This document shows positions 1-6,943 of a stretch of DNA of 7,312 nt, piece after piece. Made by a program: the position numbers and the translations under genes. The stretch's first letter is position 1. The number at the start of each line of letters is the position of its first letter. Below the pieces are notes generated by a model, which was given only the letters and a program-made list of their open reading frames with translations, was not told where the DNA came from and did no database searches. The DNA comes from Verrucomicrobiota bacterium (GTDB taxonomy: Bacteria > Verrucomicrobiota > Verrucomicrobiia > Opitutales > Opitutaceae): contig JAUPWC010000419.1 in the NCBI GenBank assembly GCA_030916665.1, forward strand, positions 1 to 7,312, written 5' to 3'.

Positions 1-34
1 GCGGGCCGTCGCCCTCCGATTGGTTCTTTTTCAT
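1..34 (-). CDS. Possible 5' end of a divergent gene, unrecognised, running off the left edge
   Basis: On the minus strand an ATG at 34-32 opens a frame that stays open to the window edge. It begins Met-Lys-Lys-Asn-Gln-Ser-Glu, so only 11 codons are visible. A purine-rich stretch (GGGAAG, then GGGATTG) lies just upstream and could serve for ribosome binding. The lysine-rich start resembles many genuine bacterial starts, and a divergent gene would explain part of the long non-coding stretch before the porin gene. Eleven codons cannot identify a protein and the frame may be open by chance, so this is a weak call. Confidence 0.18.
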   Translation of the reverse strand, partial: MKKNQSEGDGP

Positions 35-205
35 CAATCCCAATCACTTCCCAAACGGCGGCACTCTTTCAACTGCATCGTTCCGGCTAAGATCTTCGTC
101 GTGACGCTAGCGAAAGTCCTCCGCATCCGCACGGACGAGCGTGGCGACTCCGCCGTCCAAGAAATTCCCTCACACACCAGCACCATTCGACCCCACCAGC
201 GTCGT

Positions 206-233
206 ATGACGTTGGCGGGGTTTATCTTATAAG
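206..233 (+). promoter_or_regulatory. Sigma-70-like promoter candidate for the porin gene
   Basis: ATGACG at 206-211 matches the -35 consensus TTGACA at four of six positions. TATAAG at 228-233 matches the -10 consensus TATAAT at five of six. The spacer is 16 bp. The element sits in the most AT-rich part of the region. Transcription would start near position 240, giving a leader of roughly 165 nt before the porin start codon. This is motif matching only. Confidence 0.35.
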
Positions 234-253
234 AGACACTAGATATATCGAGA

Positions 254-273
254 GCCCGGACTGATACCCGGGC
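254..273 (+). repeat. Inverted repeat / 5'-leader hairpin
   Basis: GCCCGG at 254-259 is the exact reverse complement of CCGGGC at 268-273, with an 8-nt loop between. It lies just after the predicted sigma-70 start point, so it would form a hairpin near the 5' end of the porin mRNA. No T-run follows, so it is not a convincing terminator. A role in mRNA stability or as a protein-binding site is possible but not shown. Confidence 0.35.
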
Positions 274-291
274 AGCAATTTGACTCATGAC

Positions 292-308
292 TTGGCCTAC
301 GGAGTGCT
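292..308 (+). promoter_or_regulatory. Sigma-54-like (-24/-12) element candidate
   Basis: TTGGC at 292-296 and TGCT at 305-308 place the key GG (294-295) and GC (306-307) exactly 10 nt apart, as in the sigma-54 consensus (TTGGCACG, four variable bases, TTGCW). The middle CACG and one T of the -12 box do not match. If used, transcription would begin near 319, leaving a leader of about 88 nt. High-GC DNA produces such matches by chance, so this is tentative. Confidence 0.25.
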
Positions 309-333
309 TTCCAAGGAATAATCTCGTTCCGAT

Positions 334-358
334 GGCACCGGCTTTACAAAACGGTGTC
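334..358 (+). repeat. Operator-like inverted repeat upstream of the porin gene
   Basis: GGCACCG at 334-340 faces CGGTGTC at 352-358 across an 11-nt AT-richer spacer. Six of seven positions are Watson-Crick complementary and the seventh is a G-T pair. The repeat ends 48 bp before the porin start codon. It could be a dimeric regulator site on DNA or a hairpin in the mRNA leader. No specific regulator can be named from the sequence. Confidence 0.35.
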
Positions 359-406
359 CGCTCGGACTGGGACCCAACCAATCCCCGCCAAACACCAAAC
401 CTACAC

Positions 407-1099
407 ATGAAAAAGACTGCATTGATCCTCGCGGCGCTCCTCACCGGTGCCTCGCTCAGCGCCGACGAATCCGCTCCGGCTTCGTCCTACAACATCTCGG
501 CTGACTTCACCTACGTCACCAAGTATGTCTTCCGCGGCATCGAATACGCCGAAGGTGCCTTCCAACCCGCGATCAAGCTCACCACGGGTGACTTCTACAT
601 CGGCGTCTGGAGCAGCCTGCCCGCCGACCGCGGCTACGAAGCCGAAATCGATTACTATGCCGGTTACGGCCTGAAGCTGTCTGACAGCGTCAGCCTCGAT
701 CTCGGTGCCACGCTCTACTCCTATCCCGGTCTGGACGTCCCGGGTGCCGACAAGGCCACCTTCGAGGCCTACGCCGGCATCAACGGCAGCGTCCAGGGCG
801 TGAATCTGGGCCTCTACCTCTACAACGACTTCGACCTCGATGTCTTCACCGTGCAGGGCAACCTGGGCTACAGCATCCCGGTCAACGAAACCGTGGCGCT
901 GAACTTCTCCGCCTCGGTCGGCCATGCCAAACCCGACTCCGGCAGCGGTTACACCTACTACAGCGCCGGCCTCGCCCTGCCCTACAAGCTCAGCGATGCC
1001 GCCACGCTGACCCTTGGTGTGAACTGGTCCTCCCATGACCTCGACGGTGTGGAAGACAATCACGCCTGGGCCAACGTCGGCTTCAACTACACCTTCTAA
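407..1099 (+). CDS. TorF-family (Gcw_chp) putative outer-membrane porin
   Basis: This 230-residue protein is probably a secreted beta-barrel of the outer membrane. The first 19 residues form a signal peptide: Lys-Lys, then a hydrophobic stretch at 5-12, with likely cleavage near residues 18-19. After it come alternating polar and hydrophobic strands rich in Tyr, Gly and Asp, ending in a C-terminal Phe as is usual for outer-membrane barrels. The TorF/Gcw_chp hallmark is visible as VTKYVFRGIEY at 37-47, followed by GVWSS at 66-70 and EIDYYAGY at 80-87. The start at 407 was chosen because the signal peptide begins there; an upstream in-frame ATG at 287 would add 40 residues with no secretion character. 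No clear Shine-Dalgarno sequence precedes it. The gene stands alone, facing the amino-acid cluster, and shares a terminator with it. The transported substrate of this family is not settled, so none is assigned. Confidence 0.85.
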   Translation: MKKTALILAALLTGASLSADESAPASSYNISADFTYVTKYVFRGIEYAEGAFQPAIKLTTGDFYIGVWSSLPADRGYEAEIDYYAGYGLKLSDSVSLDLGATLYSYPGLDVPGADKATFEAYAGINGSVQGVNLGLYLYNDFDLDVFTVQGNLGYSIPVNETVALNFSASVGHAKPDSGSGYTYYSAGLALPYKLSDAATLTLGVNWSSHDLDGVEDNHAWANVGFNYTF

Positions 1100-1123
1100 G
1101 CTCCGGCTTAGCCAAGTCTGACA

Positions 1124-1159
1124 AAAAGCCCGTTCCTGCTTACGCGGGGACGGGCTTTT
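1124..1159. terminator. Bidirectional intrinsic terminator between convergent genes
   Basis: The arm at 1124-1139 pairs with 1144-1159 over 16 consecutive base pairs, two of them G-U, around a TTAC tetraloop. The 5' flank is an A-run (1123-1127) and the 3' end is TTTTCTTT (1156-1163), so either strand's RNA would have a GC-rich stem followed by a U-tract. It lies 24 bp after the porin stop codon and 19 bp after the aminotransferase stop codon, and so fits termination of both transcripts. Confidence 0.9.
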
Positions 1160-1178
1160 CTTTGCCAATCAGGAATTC

Positions 1179-2390
1179 TCAGGCCGAGGTCTTGCTGCGA
1201 CTGAGCGAGGTGAGCATCTGCTCGATGCGGTCGCAGGCGGCGTTCAGCTTCTGCTCGTTGGCCGTGAAACAGGCGCGCACATGGCCCTTGCCGGCGTCGC
1301 CAAAGGCCGTGCCGGGCACCACCGCGACCTTGAACTCGGTCAGCAGGCGGCGAGCGAACTCGCTCTCGTCCAGACCGGTGGAAACAATCGACGGGAACGC
1401 GTAAAACGAGCCGCGCGGCGCGTGGCACTTGATGCCGGCCGCGTTGATGCGCTTCACGAACAGATCGCGGCGCTCGCGGTAGCGGTCGCGCATGAACTTG
1501 GTGGCGTCGTCGCCCAGGCGCAGCGCCGCGAGGGCGCCCTCCTGGCTGATGCTCGGCGCGCACAGCATGGAATACTGGTGCACCTTCATCATGGCCTCGA
1601 TGAGCGGAGCCGGACCGCAGGCGTAGCCGAGGCGGAAGCCGGTCATCGCAAAGGCCTTGGAAAAACCGTGCAACAGCAGTGTGCGCTCGCGCATGCCGGG
1701 CAGGCTGGCGATGCTGGTGTGCGTGCCCTCGAAGATCAGCTCCGAGTAGATCTCGTCGCTGATGACGATGAGGTCCTTCTCGATGGCGAACTTCGCGATG
1801 CGCTCCAGCTGCTCCTTCGAGCAGACGCCGCCCGTCGGATTGCAGGGCAGGTTCAGGAGCAGCAGTTTGCAGCCGGGCTGCCAGGCCGCGCGCAAAGCGG
1901 GTTCGTCGAGCGAGAACTGCTCGGCGGCGCTGGTCGCCACCGGCACGCCAACGCCGTGGACCAGTTCGACGGTCGGTGCGTAGGAGACGTAACAGGGCTG
2001 GTGATAGAGAACTTTGTCGCCCGGGTTGAGCAGGGCACGCAGGGTCAGGTCGAGCGCCTCGGAGACGCCGACGGTCACGAGCACCTCGTCGTCCCAGCGA
2101 TAGGCGACACGGAAGTAGCTCTCGACGTAGCGGCTGATCTCCTTGCGGAGCTCGGGCAGGCCGAGATTCGAGGTGTAGTGGGTTTTGCCCGTGTCCATCG
2201 CCGTCTTGACGGCGTTGCGGATGGGTTCGGGGGTGTCGAAATCGGGTTCGCCGATACCGAGCGAGATGACGCCGTCTGTCTTCGCGACCAGTTCAAAAAA
2301 GTCGCGGATGCCGGAGCGGCGCAGGCCGGCCACATGACGCGCAATGAAGCGGGTCGTGTCGAGCGGCGGCAGGTGGGAGGAGAAAGACAT
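1179..2390 (-). CDS. Pyridoxal-phosphate aminotransferase, class I/II (PatA/AspB-like)
   Basis: This 403-residue cytosolic fold-type I aminotransferase moves an amino group between an amino acid and a 2-oxo acid using PLP. Visible landmarks are SLGIGEPDFDTP at 43-54, the NPTGG loop with Asn184, SDEIYSEL at 211-218 with Asp212 and Tyr215 for the cofactor ring, HGFSKAFAMTGFRLGY at 241-256 with Lys245 as the Schiff-base lysine, and Arg372 as the likely carboxylate-binding arginine. Length and motif order are complete. The N-terminal SGIRDFFELVA and the VHQYSMLCAPSISQ segment recall Bacillus PatA-type enzymes (COG0436), but substrate cannot be read from sequence. It follows leuB by 38 bp on the same strand and ends at the shared terminator, so it is probably the last gene of the branched-chain operon. 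It is not class IV, the IlvE type. A transamination role for branched-chain, aromatic, alanine or diaminopimelate substrates is open. Confidence 0.88.
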   Translation of the reverse strand: MSFSSHLPPLDTTRFIARHVAGLRRSGIRDFFELVAKTDGVISLGIGEPDFDTPEPIRNAVKTAMDTGKTHYTSNLGLPELRKEISRYVESYFRVAYRWDDEVLVTVGVSEALDLTLRALLNPGDKVLYHQPCYVSYAPTVELVHGVGVPVATSAAEQFSLDEPALRAAWQPGCKLLLLNLPCNPTGGVCSKEQLERIAKFAIEKDLIVISDEIYSELIFEGTHTSIASLPGMRERTLLLHGFSKAFAMTGFRLGYACGPAPLIEAMMKVHQYSMLCAPSISQEGALAALRLGDDATKFMRDRYRERRDLFVKRINAAGIKCHAPRGSFYAFPSIVSTGLDESEFARRLLTEFKVAVVPGTAFGDAGKGHVRACFTANEQKLNAACDRIEQMLTSLSRSKTSA

Positions 2391-2428
2391 GGAAGGGATG
2401 GTTTTGATCGGCCATCTAGGCCGTTGGC

Positions 2429-3502
2429 TTAACGCTTGAGGCGTGCGCGGACTGCATCGCCCATTTGGGTCGTGTTGACTGGCTTGGCCGCACCGAGGTC
2501 GCCGGTGTGGATGCCTTCGTCAATGGCGGCGCTCACGGCCGCCTCAATAGCTCGGGCCTCGGCCTCCAAACCGAGGGAGTGACGCAGCAGCATGGCGGCG
2601 GAAAGGATGGTGCCCGTGGGGTTGGCGATGCCCTTGCCCGCGATGTCGGGCGCCGAGCCGTGGATGGGCTCGTAAAGGCCGAGCTTGCCGGCGCCGAGCG
2701 AGGCGCTGGGCAGCAGGCCGAGCGAACCGGCCAACACGGCCGCCTCATCGGTCAGGATGTCGCCGAACATGTTCTCGGTCACGATCACGTCGAACTGCGC
2801 GGCGTGCGTCACGAGGCGCATGGCGGCGGAATCCACGAGCTGGTGCTCCAGCTTCACGTCGGGGAATTCCTGGCCCACTTCCATGGCGATCTTGCGCCAC
2901 AGGCGCGACGACTCGAGCACGTTGGCCTTGTCGATCGACGTGACGAGCTTGCGGCGGCCGCACGCGAGCTCGAACGCGAGGCGCACGATGCGGCGGATCT
3001 CGACGTCGGCATACACGAGCGTGTCCACCGCCTGCTCGCCGCCCTCGGGCGTCGCGCTGCGGCCTTTCGGCTGGCCGAAATACAGGCCGCCGGTCAGCTC
3101 GCGGATGACGATGAAGTCTACGCCGGCCACGCGCTCGGGCTTGAGCGGGGAAAGATGCGCCAGTGACGGAATCGCCTTCACCGGGCGCAGGTTCGCATAA
3201 AGGCCGAGGCCCTTGCGGATGGCCAGCAGGCCCTGCTCGGGACGCACCTTGGCCTGCGGATCATCCCACTTCGGGCCGCCGACCGCACCGAGCAGCACGG
3301 CATCGGCCGCCTGGCAGGCCTTGAGTGTGGCCTCGGGCATGGCGGTGCCGGTCGCGTCAATCGCGCAGCCGCCGAGCAGATGCGTGGAATACGAGAAAGT
3401 GTGCCCGAAGAGCTTGGCCACCGCGTCGAGGACGAGGCGCGTTTCATTGACGATTTCGGGACCGATGCCGTCACCCGGCAACAGGACAATATTGGCGTTC
3501 AT
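2429..3502 (-). CDS. leuB: 3-isopropylmalate dehydrogenase
   Basis: This complete 357-residue beta-decarboxylating dehydrogenase oxidises and decarboxylates (2R,3S)-3-isopropylmalate to 4-methyl-2-oxopentanoate with NAD+, the last oxidative step of leucine synthesis. Motifs appear in order: [12 protein letters not shown] at 7-18, [10 protein letters not shown] at 72-81, [11 protein letters not shown] with Arg87/Arg96 and then NLRP with Arg106, [11 protein letters not shown] with Arg134 and Tyr141, IDKANVL with Lys192, Asp224, and [11 protein letters not shown] with Asp248/Asp252 for the metal. [15 protein letters not shown] at 281-295 carries Asp286, the NAD-specifying position of IPMDH. The start overlaps the cimA stop as ATGA (3499-3502), and AAGGAAG lies 7 nt upstream inside cimA, so translation is probably coupled. 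With cimA in the operon, the same enzyme is expected to oxidise 3-methylmalate to 2-oxobutanoate for isoleucine. Confidence 0.97.
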   Translation of the reverse strand: MNANIVLLPGDGIGPEIVNETRLVLDAVAKLFGHTFSYSTHLLGGCAIDATGTAMPEATLKACQAADAVLLGAVGGPKWDDPQAKVRPEQGLLAIRKGLGLYANLRPVKAIPSLAHLSPLKPERVAGVDFIVIRELTGGLYFGQPKGRSATPEGGEQAVDTLVYADVEIRRIVRLAFELACGRRKLVTSIDKANVLESSRLWRKIAMEVGQEFPDVKLEHQLVDSAAMRLVTHAAQFDVIVTENMFGDILTDEAAVLAGSLGLLPSASLGAGKLGLYEPIHGSAPDIAGKGIANPTGTILSAAMLLRHSLGLEAEARAIEAAVSAAIDEGIHTGDLGAAKPVNTTQMGDAVRARLKR

Positions 3503-5103
3503 GCGGAAACTTCCTTCTTGTGCGCGGCCGCGTCGGTCAGCGCGTATTCGTAACCATCCGCGAGCGCCAGCCAGGTGGCGTCGAGGATGTTGGTGCCGGC
3601 ACCGACCGTGCTCCAGCGGCGCTCGCTGCCGTCGTGCCAGTCGATGAGCACGCGCGTGATCGCGCCGGTGCCCGTGTTGCTGTTGAGAATGCGCACCTTG
3701 TAGTCGGCCAGCTGGATCTGGTCGATCTGCGGGAAGAACGGGTGCAGCGCCTTGCGCAGCGCGGTGTCGAAGGCGTTCACCGGTCCGTTTCCCTCCGCGA
3801 CCATGTGGACCTCGCGGCCCTGGACATTGAGCTTGATCGTGGCTTCGGCCGCCTGGCGATCGCTGTGACGGCTGACCATGCCACGATAGTCGAGCAGCGA
3901 GAAAAACGGCTGGTAACCCGCGGTGAGCCGGCGAACGAGCAACGCGACGCTGGCCTCGGCGGCCTCGTAGGAAAAGCCCTCGTGCTCCTTGGCCTTGATG
4001 AGTTCCACGACCTTGGCCCCGAGCTTGTCGTCGAGCCCGGTCAGACCGAGCTCGGTCGCCTTTTCGACGATGTTGGAACGGCCGGAAAGTTCGCTGACCA
4101 CGACGCGCATCTCGTTGCCGACGAGCTTCGGGTCGATGTGCTGGTAGGCATCAGGATGCCGCTGCATCGCCGAGACATGCACGCCGGCCTTGTGCGCGAA
4201 GGCGCTGTTGCCGACGTAGGCCATCTGGTTGGCCGGTGCGAGATTCGCCACCTCGGCCACAAAGGCCGCCACCTCGTGCAAGCGGACCAGGTGACCTTCC
4301 GGCAGCGCGCGCCTCTTGAGCTTCAGCTCGATGTTGGGGATGACGACGCAGAGGTTCGCGTTGCCGCAACGCTCGCCGTAGCCGTTGATCGTGCCCTGCA
4401 CGTGGACCGCGCCGGCGTGGATCGCCGCCACGCTGCTGGCCACGCCGCAACCGGTGTCGTCGTGCAGGTGGATGCCCACGCGCACGCCGGGGCCAAAATG
4501 CTTCTGCACGGCCTGCACCGTGGCCGCGACTTCCCAAGGAAGATGCCCGCCGTTGGTGTCGCACAGCACGAGCGTTTCCGCCCCACCCTTGTGGGCGGCG
4601 CCGAGGCACTGGAGGGCGTAATCCGGGTTCTGATCGAAGCCGTCGAAGAAGTGCTCGCCATCGTAGATCACGCGCTTTCCCTGCGAACGCAGATAGGCGA
4701 CGGTCTCCTCGATCATGCGGAGATTCTCGTCGAGCGTGGTGCGGAGCACTTCCTCGACCTGCAGCACGGAGGACTTGCCGAAGATGCAGCAAACCTCGGT
4801 GCCGGCCTCGACCAGCGCGCGCACGCTCGGGTCTTCCTCCGGCTTGAACTTGGCCCGGCGGGTCGCGCCGAAGGCCACGATCTTGGCATGCGTCCACTTC
4901 TCCTTGCGCGCCTGCTCGAAGAACAGCGCGTCCTTGGGATTGGAGCCCGGCCAGCCGCCCTCGATGAAAGCCACGCCCAGCTCGTCGAGCTTCCGGGCAA
5001 TGCGCAGCTTGTCATCGACCGAGTAGGAAATGCCCTCGGTCTGACCGCCGTCGCGAAGCGTGGTGTCGAAGATCTCGATGTGACTGGGTTGGGCGCTGGA
5101 CAT
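3499..5103 (-). CDS. cimA: (R)-citramalate synthase
   Basis: This 534-residue enzyme condenses pyruvate with acetyl-CoA to (R)-citramalate, the entry to threonine-independent isoleucine synthesis. The N-terminal HMG-CoA-lyase-like TIM barrel (about 8-270) shows [13 protein letters not shown] at 12-24 with Arg17 and metal ligand Asp18, HLHDD with metal ligands His212/His214, and [10 protein letters not shown] with Asn248. The [12 protein letters not shown] segment at 301-312 is the linker/accessory helix region. The C-terminal LeuA-type regulatory domain spans about 385-525, including [12 protein letters not shown] at 438-449. The features [11 protein letters not shown] at 48-58 and [10 protein letters not shown] at 19-28, plus the total length, fit the long CimA type (as in Geobacter) rather than LeuA or homocitrate synthase. 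It starts 3 bp after the leuA stop; GGAGG lies 14 nt upstream of the ATG, which is rather far, so reinitiation after leuA is likely. The regulatory domain suggests feedback inhibition, probably by isoleucine; this is inferred. Confidence 0.93.
   Translation of the reverse strand: MSSAQPSHIEIFDTTLRDGGQTEGISYSVDDKLRIARKLDELGVAFIEGGWPGSNPKDALFFEQARKEKWTHAKIVAFGATRRAKFKPEEDPSVRALVEAGTEVCCIFGKSSVLQVEEVLRTTLDENLRMIEETVAYLRSQGKRVIYDGEHFFDGFDQNPDYALQCLGAAHKGGAETLVLCDTNGGHLPWEVAATVQAVQKHFGPGVRVGIHLHDDTGCGVASSVAAIHAGAVHVQGTINGYGERCGNANLCVVIPNIELKLKRRALPEGHLVRLHEVAAFVAEVANLAPANQMAYVGNSAFAHKAGVHVSAMQRHPDAYQHIDPKLVGNEMRVVVSELSGRSNIVEKATELGLTGLDDKLGAKVVELIKAKEHEGFSYEAAEASVALLVRRLTAGYQPFFSLLDYRGMVSRHSDRQAAEATIKLNVQGREVHMVAEGNGPVNAFDTALRKALHPFFPQIDQIQLADYKVRILNSNTGTGAITRVLIDWHDGSERRWSTVGAGTNILDATWLALADGYEYALTDAAAHKKEVSA
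3510..3516 (-). promoter_or_regulatory. Ribosome-binding site of leuB, inside cimA
   Basis: On the minus strand AAGGAAG lies 7 nt before the leuB ATG and is formed by cimA codons for Lys-Glu near its C-terminus. With the ATGA stop/start overlap it supports translational coupling and fixes the leuB start. Confidence 0.7.
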
Positions 5104-5106
5104 AAA

Positions 5107-6723
5107 TCAGGCGGTGACCTCCGGCGTCGCAGACGTCTTCTGCGGATGCGGCGGTCGGGCAGAAGACTGGCGCGAAAGAACGTGGTTGATCGCCGCGACG
5201 TAAGCCTTGGCGCTGGCCACCACGATGTCGGTGTCGGCGCCGTGGCCGTGGCTGGAGCGCTGCTCGTCGTGGCGCACGCGCACGCTGGCCTCGGCGAGGG
5301 CGTCGATGCCCTCGGTGACGCCGTTGATGCCGAATTCCAGCAGCTTGACCGGCACCTTCACGATGGCGTCGATCGCCTTGTAGGTGGCATCCACCGGGCC
5401 GGTGCCGACGCAGGCCTTGACGTGCGTCTTGCCGTCCGGATCGCGCAGGCGGACCGTCGCGGTGGGCAGGCCGGTCGTGCCGCAGACCACCTGGAGCGTC
5501 TCCAGTGCCCAGAGTTCAGGCACGGTGGCGCGCTCGTCGGAAGCGAGAGTGATGAGGTCGGCGTCGAGCACGGCTTTCTTCCGGTCTGCGAGCTTCTTGA
5601 ATTCGTTGAACGCCTTGAGCAGGGCGTCGCCCTCGAGCGGGTAACCCAGTTCGGCGAGGCGCTTCGAAAAAGCCGCACGGCCCGAGTGCTTGCCGAGCAC
5701 GAGCATGGTCTGGGTCGCGCCGACATCCTCGGGGCGCATGATCTCATAGGTCTGCGCGTTCTTGATCATGCCGTCCTGGTGGATGCCGGACTCGTGCGCG
5801 AAGGCGTTGGCGCCGACGATGGACTTGTTGGGCGGCACCGGGTAGCTGGTGCTGCGCGAGACAAGCTTGCTGGTGCGGCAGAGCTGCGTGGCGTCGATGC
5901 CGGTCTGCAGGCCGATTTTGTCGGCACGCGTGCGCAAGGCCATGACGATCTCCTCGAGCGACGCGTTGCCCGCGCGCTCGCCGATGCCGTTGATGGTGCA
6001 CTCCGCCTGGCGCGCGCCGGCGCGGAGACCGGCGACCGAGTTGGCCACCGCCAGGCCGAGGTCGTCGTGGCAGTGAACGGAGATGATCACGTCCTTCGCG
6101 CCGGGGGTATGCTTGATGATGCCCGCGATGAGCGCGCCGAACTCGTCAGGCATGGTGTAGCCGACGGTGTCCGGGATGTTGAGCGTGGTGGCGCCGGCCT
6201 TGATGACGGCCTCAAGGACCTTGTAGAGAAATTCCGGGTCGCTGCGGCCGGCGTCCTCGGGCGAGAACTCGATGTCGGCGCAGAGCGAACGGGCGTAGGT
6301 GACCATCTCGACCGCCTTGGCGGTCATCTCCTCGCGCGTCATCCGGAGCTTGTGCTTCAGATGGAGATCGCTGGTCGCGAGAAAGGTGTGGATGCGCGGG
6401 TGCTTGGCGCCCTTGACGCCCTGCCAGGCCGCATCGATGTCGTTCTTGGTGCAGCGCGCGAGGCCGCAGATGATCGGCGGCTCGGCTTGCGGGCGGCCGG
6501 CGACGGGGGCCTGCCCCACCTCGGCGGCGATGGTCTGGACCGCGGCGAGGTCGTCGGGCGAGGCGGCGGGAAAACCGGCCTCAATGACGTCCACGCCGAG
6601 GCGGGCCAGGGCGCGGGCGACCTCGAGCTTTTCAGCCGAGGTCATGGAAGCACCGGGAGCCTGCTCGCCGTCGCGGAGGCTGGTGTCGAAGATACGAACG
6701 TAATTTGGGGAAGAAGGATTCAT
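5107..6723 (-). CDS. leuA: 2-isopropylmalate synthase
   Basis: This 538-residue enzyme condenses 2-oxoisovalerate with acetyl-CoA to 2-isopropylmalate, the committed step of leucine synthesis. The catalytic barrel shows [13 protein letters not shown] at 12-24 with Arg17 and metal ligand Asp18, the second signature [14 protein letters not shown] at 182-195, SVHCHDDLG with metal ligands His217/His219, and [11 protein letters not shown] with Asn253. [14 protein letters not shown] at 305-318 is the linker helix region. The LeuA allosteric domain occupies about 400-517 ([13 protein letters not shown] at 440-452, [17 protein letters not shown] at 492-508), so leucine feedback is expected. The last 20 residues are Ser/Pro/Ala-rich and look disordered. 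The start at 6723 is required because the first active-site motif begins at residue 12. No Shine-Dalgarno sequence is visible before it. It lies downstream of the attenuator-like spacer and 3 bp before cimA. Confidence 0.96.
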   Translation of the reverse strand: MNPSSPNYVRIFDTSLRDGEQAPGASMTSAEKLEVARALARLGVDVIEAGFPAASPDDLAAVQTIAAEVGQAPVAGRPQAEPPIICGLARCTKNDIDAAWQGVKGAKHPRIHTFLATSDLHLKHKLRMTREEMTAKAVEMVTYARSLCADIEFSPEDAGRSDPEFLYKVLEAVIKAGATTLNIPDTVGYTMPDEFGALIAGIIKHTPGAKDVIISVHCHDDLGLAVANSVAGLRAGARQAECTINGIGERAGNASLEEIVMALRTRADKIGLQTGIDATQLCRTSKLVSRSTSYPVPPNKSIVGANAFAHESGIHQDGMIKNAQTYEIMRPEDVGATQTMLVLGKHSGRAAFSKRLAELGYPLEGDALLKAFNEFKKLADRKKAVLDADLITLASDERATVPELWALETLQVVCGTTGLPTATVRLRDPDGKTHVKACVGTGPVDATYKAIDAIVKVPVKLLEFGINGVTEGIDALAEASVRVRHDEQRSSHGHGADTDIVVASAKAYVAAINHVLSRQSSARPPHPQKTSATPEVTA

Positions 6724-6746
6724 GATTTGGAAAGGTTTTCGGACTG

Positions 6747-6929
6747 TTAGCGTTGGTTGATAACGGGCGACAAAAACAGGAGCTTGCCGGCGGCACCGTG
6801 GCTGTGCGCCACGGAACCGGCCGTAAGCTCCCGGGTAAGTCGCAGTCGAAGACCCATCGCGGCCAAGTCAGACGCGGACCGCATCCCGGAGGAGGCGGAG
6901 AGCGGATGGCGTTGGTCGCGAGGAGACAT
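6747..6929 (-). CDS. Candidate leader peptide / upstream ORF of leuA (60 aa)
   Basis: A 60-codon frame begins 20 nt after the ilvC stop with a good Shine-Dalgarno sequence and ends 23 nt before the leuA ATG. It resembles no protein family I know. Codons 27-35 read Leu-Arg-Leu-Arg-Leu-Thr-Arg-Glu-Leu (CTT, CGA, CTG, CGA, CTT, then ACC, CGG, GAG, CTT), four leucines in nine codons. Overall leucine (9 of 60) is not exceptional; it is the cluster and its place that matter, because codons 33-53 form the terminator hairpin. CTT and CGA look less favoured than CTG/CTC and CGC in the neighbouring genes, which would favour slow translation. In-frame ATG codons at 16 and 25 are alternative starts. It differs from classical leader peptides in having no stop codon before the terminator. 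Being a translated leader is inference; a chance open frame is the main alternative. Confidence 0.4.
   Translation of the reverse strand: MSPRDQRHPLSASSGMRSASDLAAMGLRLRLTRELTAGSVAHSHGAAGKLLFLSPVINQR
6771..6831 (-). terminator. Intrinsic terminator / putative attenuator between ilvC and leuA
   Basis: In minus-strand RNA, GGAGCUU (6831-6825) pairs with AAGCUCC (6785-6779). Inside it CGG (6823-6821) pairs with CCG (6790-6788), and CGGU (6819-6816) with GCCG (6794-6791, one G-U). CCGUGGC (6814-6808) pairs with GCCACGG (6802-6796) around a GCACA loop. That gives about 21 pairs with small bulges. The stem is followed at once by UGUUUUUG (6778-6771). It lies within the spacer rather than at an operon end: leuA starts only 47 nt beyond the U-tract and no good promoter fits between, so transcription reaching leuA must read through it or escape it. 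That makes it a likely attenuator. Confidence 0.8.
6828..6891 (-). promoter_or_regulatory. Possible antiterminator pairings in the leuA leader
   Basis: Two upstream segments of the leader RNA can pair with the terminator's 5' arm. CUCCGGG (6891-6885) can pair with CCCGGGAG (6835-6828) through seven base pairs and one bulged G. UUGGCCG (6866-6860) can pair with CGGCCGG (6823-6817) through seven pairs, two of them G-U. Either would compete with the terminator stem. Short GC-rich complementarities are common in such DNA, so their use is uncertain. Confidence 0.3.
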
Positions 6930-6936
6930 GAAACGT

Positions 6937-6943
6937 TCTTCCT
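6937..6943 (-). promoter_or_regulatory. Ribosome-binding site of the leuA-leader ORF
   Basis: AAGGAAG on the minus strand lies 7 nt before the ATG at 6929-6927, the same sequence and spacing as the leuB site in this window. It begins 6 nt after the ilvC stop codon. leuA itself has no comparable site, which makes this the only clear translation-initiation signal in the spacer. Confidence 0.5.

Larger units (their letters stand above)
35..406. other. Intergenic region upstream of the porin gene
   Basis: No convincing gene is seen in this 372-bp stretch. Short open frames on both strands lack family resemblance. One on the minus strand runs backwards through the porin signal-peptide region. The sequence is locally richer in A and T than the genes, especially at 221-250. 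It contains a sigma-70-like promoter, a sigma-54-like element and two inverted repeats, listed separately. It probably carries the control region of the porin gene and perhaps of a divergent gene at the left edge. Confidence 0.6.

Noticed and set aside
20..232. A 70-codon plus-strand frame in the left intergenic region
   Set aside because: No family resemblance, no clear ribosome-binding site, and its end overlaps the best promoter candidate.
287..406. An extended start for the porin at 287
   Set aside because: The extra 40 residues (Pro, Asn and Trp rich) would bury a clear signal peptide that starts at 407.
34..444. A 136-codon minus-strand frame across the porin promoter and signal-peptide region
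   Set aside because: It overlaps the porin start antisense and has no recognisable motif; the porin's signal peptide and barrel pattern are much stronger evidence for coding on the plus strand.
2409..2423. Small inverted repeat CGGCC-ATCTA-GGCCG between leuB and the aminotransferase
   Set aside because: Only five base pairs and no T-run on the minus strand, so it does not look like a terminator; too short to call an operator.
1281..2432. A 383-codon plus-strand frame opposite the aminotransferase
   Set aside because: Shadow of a gene with an intact active site; low-complexity composition rich in Ala, Gly, Arg and Val, and no family resemblance.
3520..6750. A plus-strand frame open for 1076 codons opposite leuA and cimA
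   Set aside because: It is the mirror of two well-supported genes in high-GC DNA, where biased third positions keep the opposite frame open. The translation is Gly/Arg/His/Val/Asp-rich with no recognisable domain, and it crosses two unrelated gene boundaries.
6724..6773. A dedicated leuA promoter after the terminator
   Set aside because: TTGTCG at 6773-6768 could be a weak -35, but 17 nt on the sequence is CTAACA, a poor -10 box. Nothing better fits the 47 nt available.
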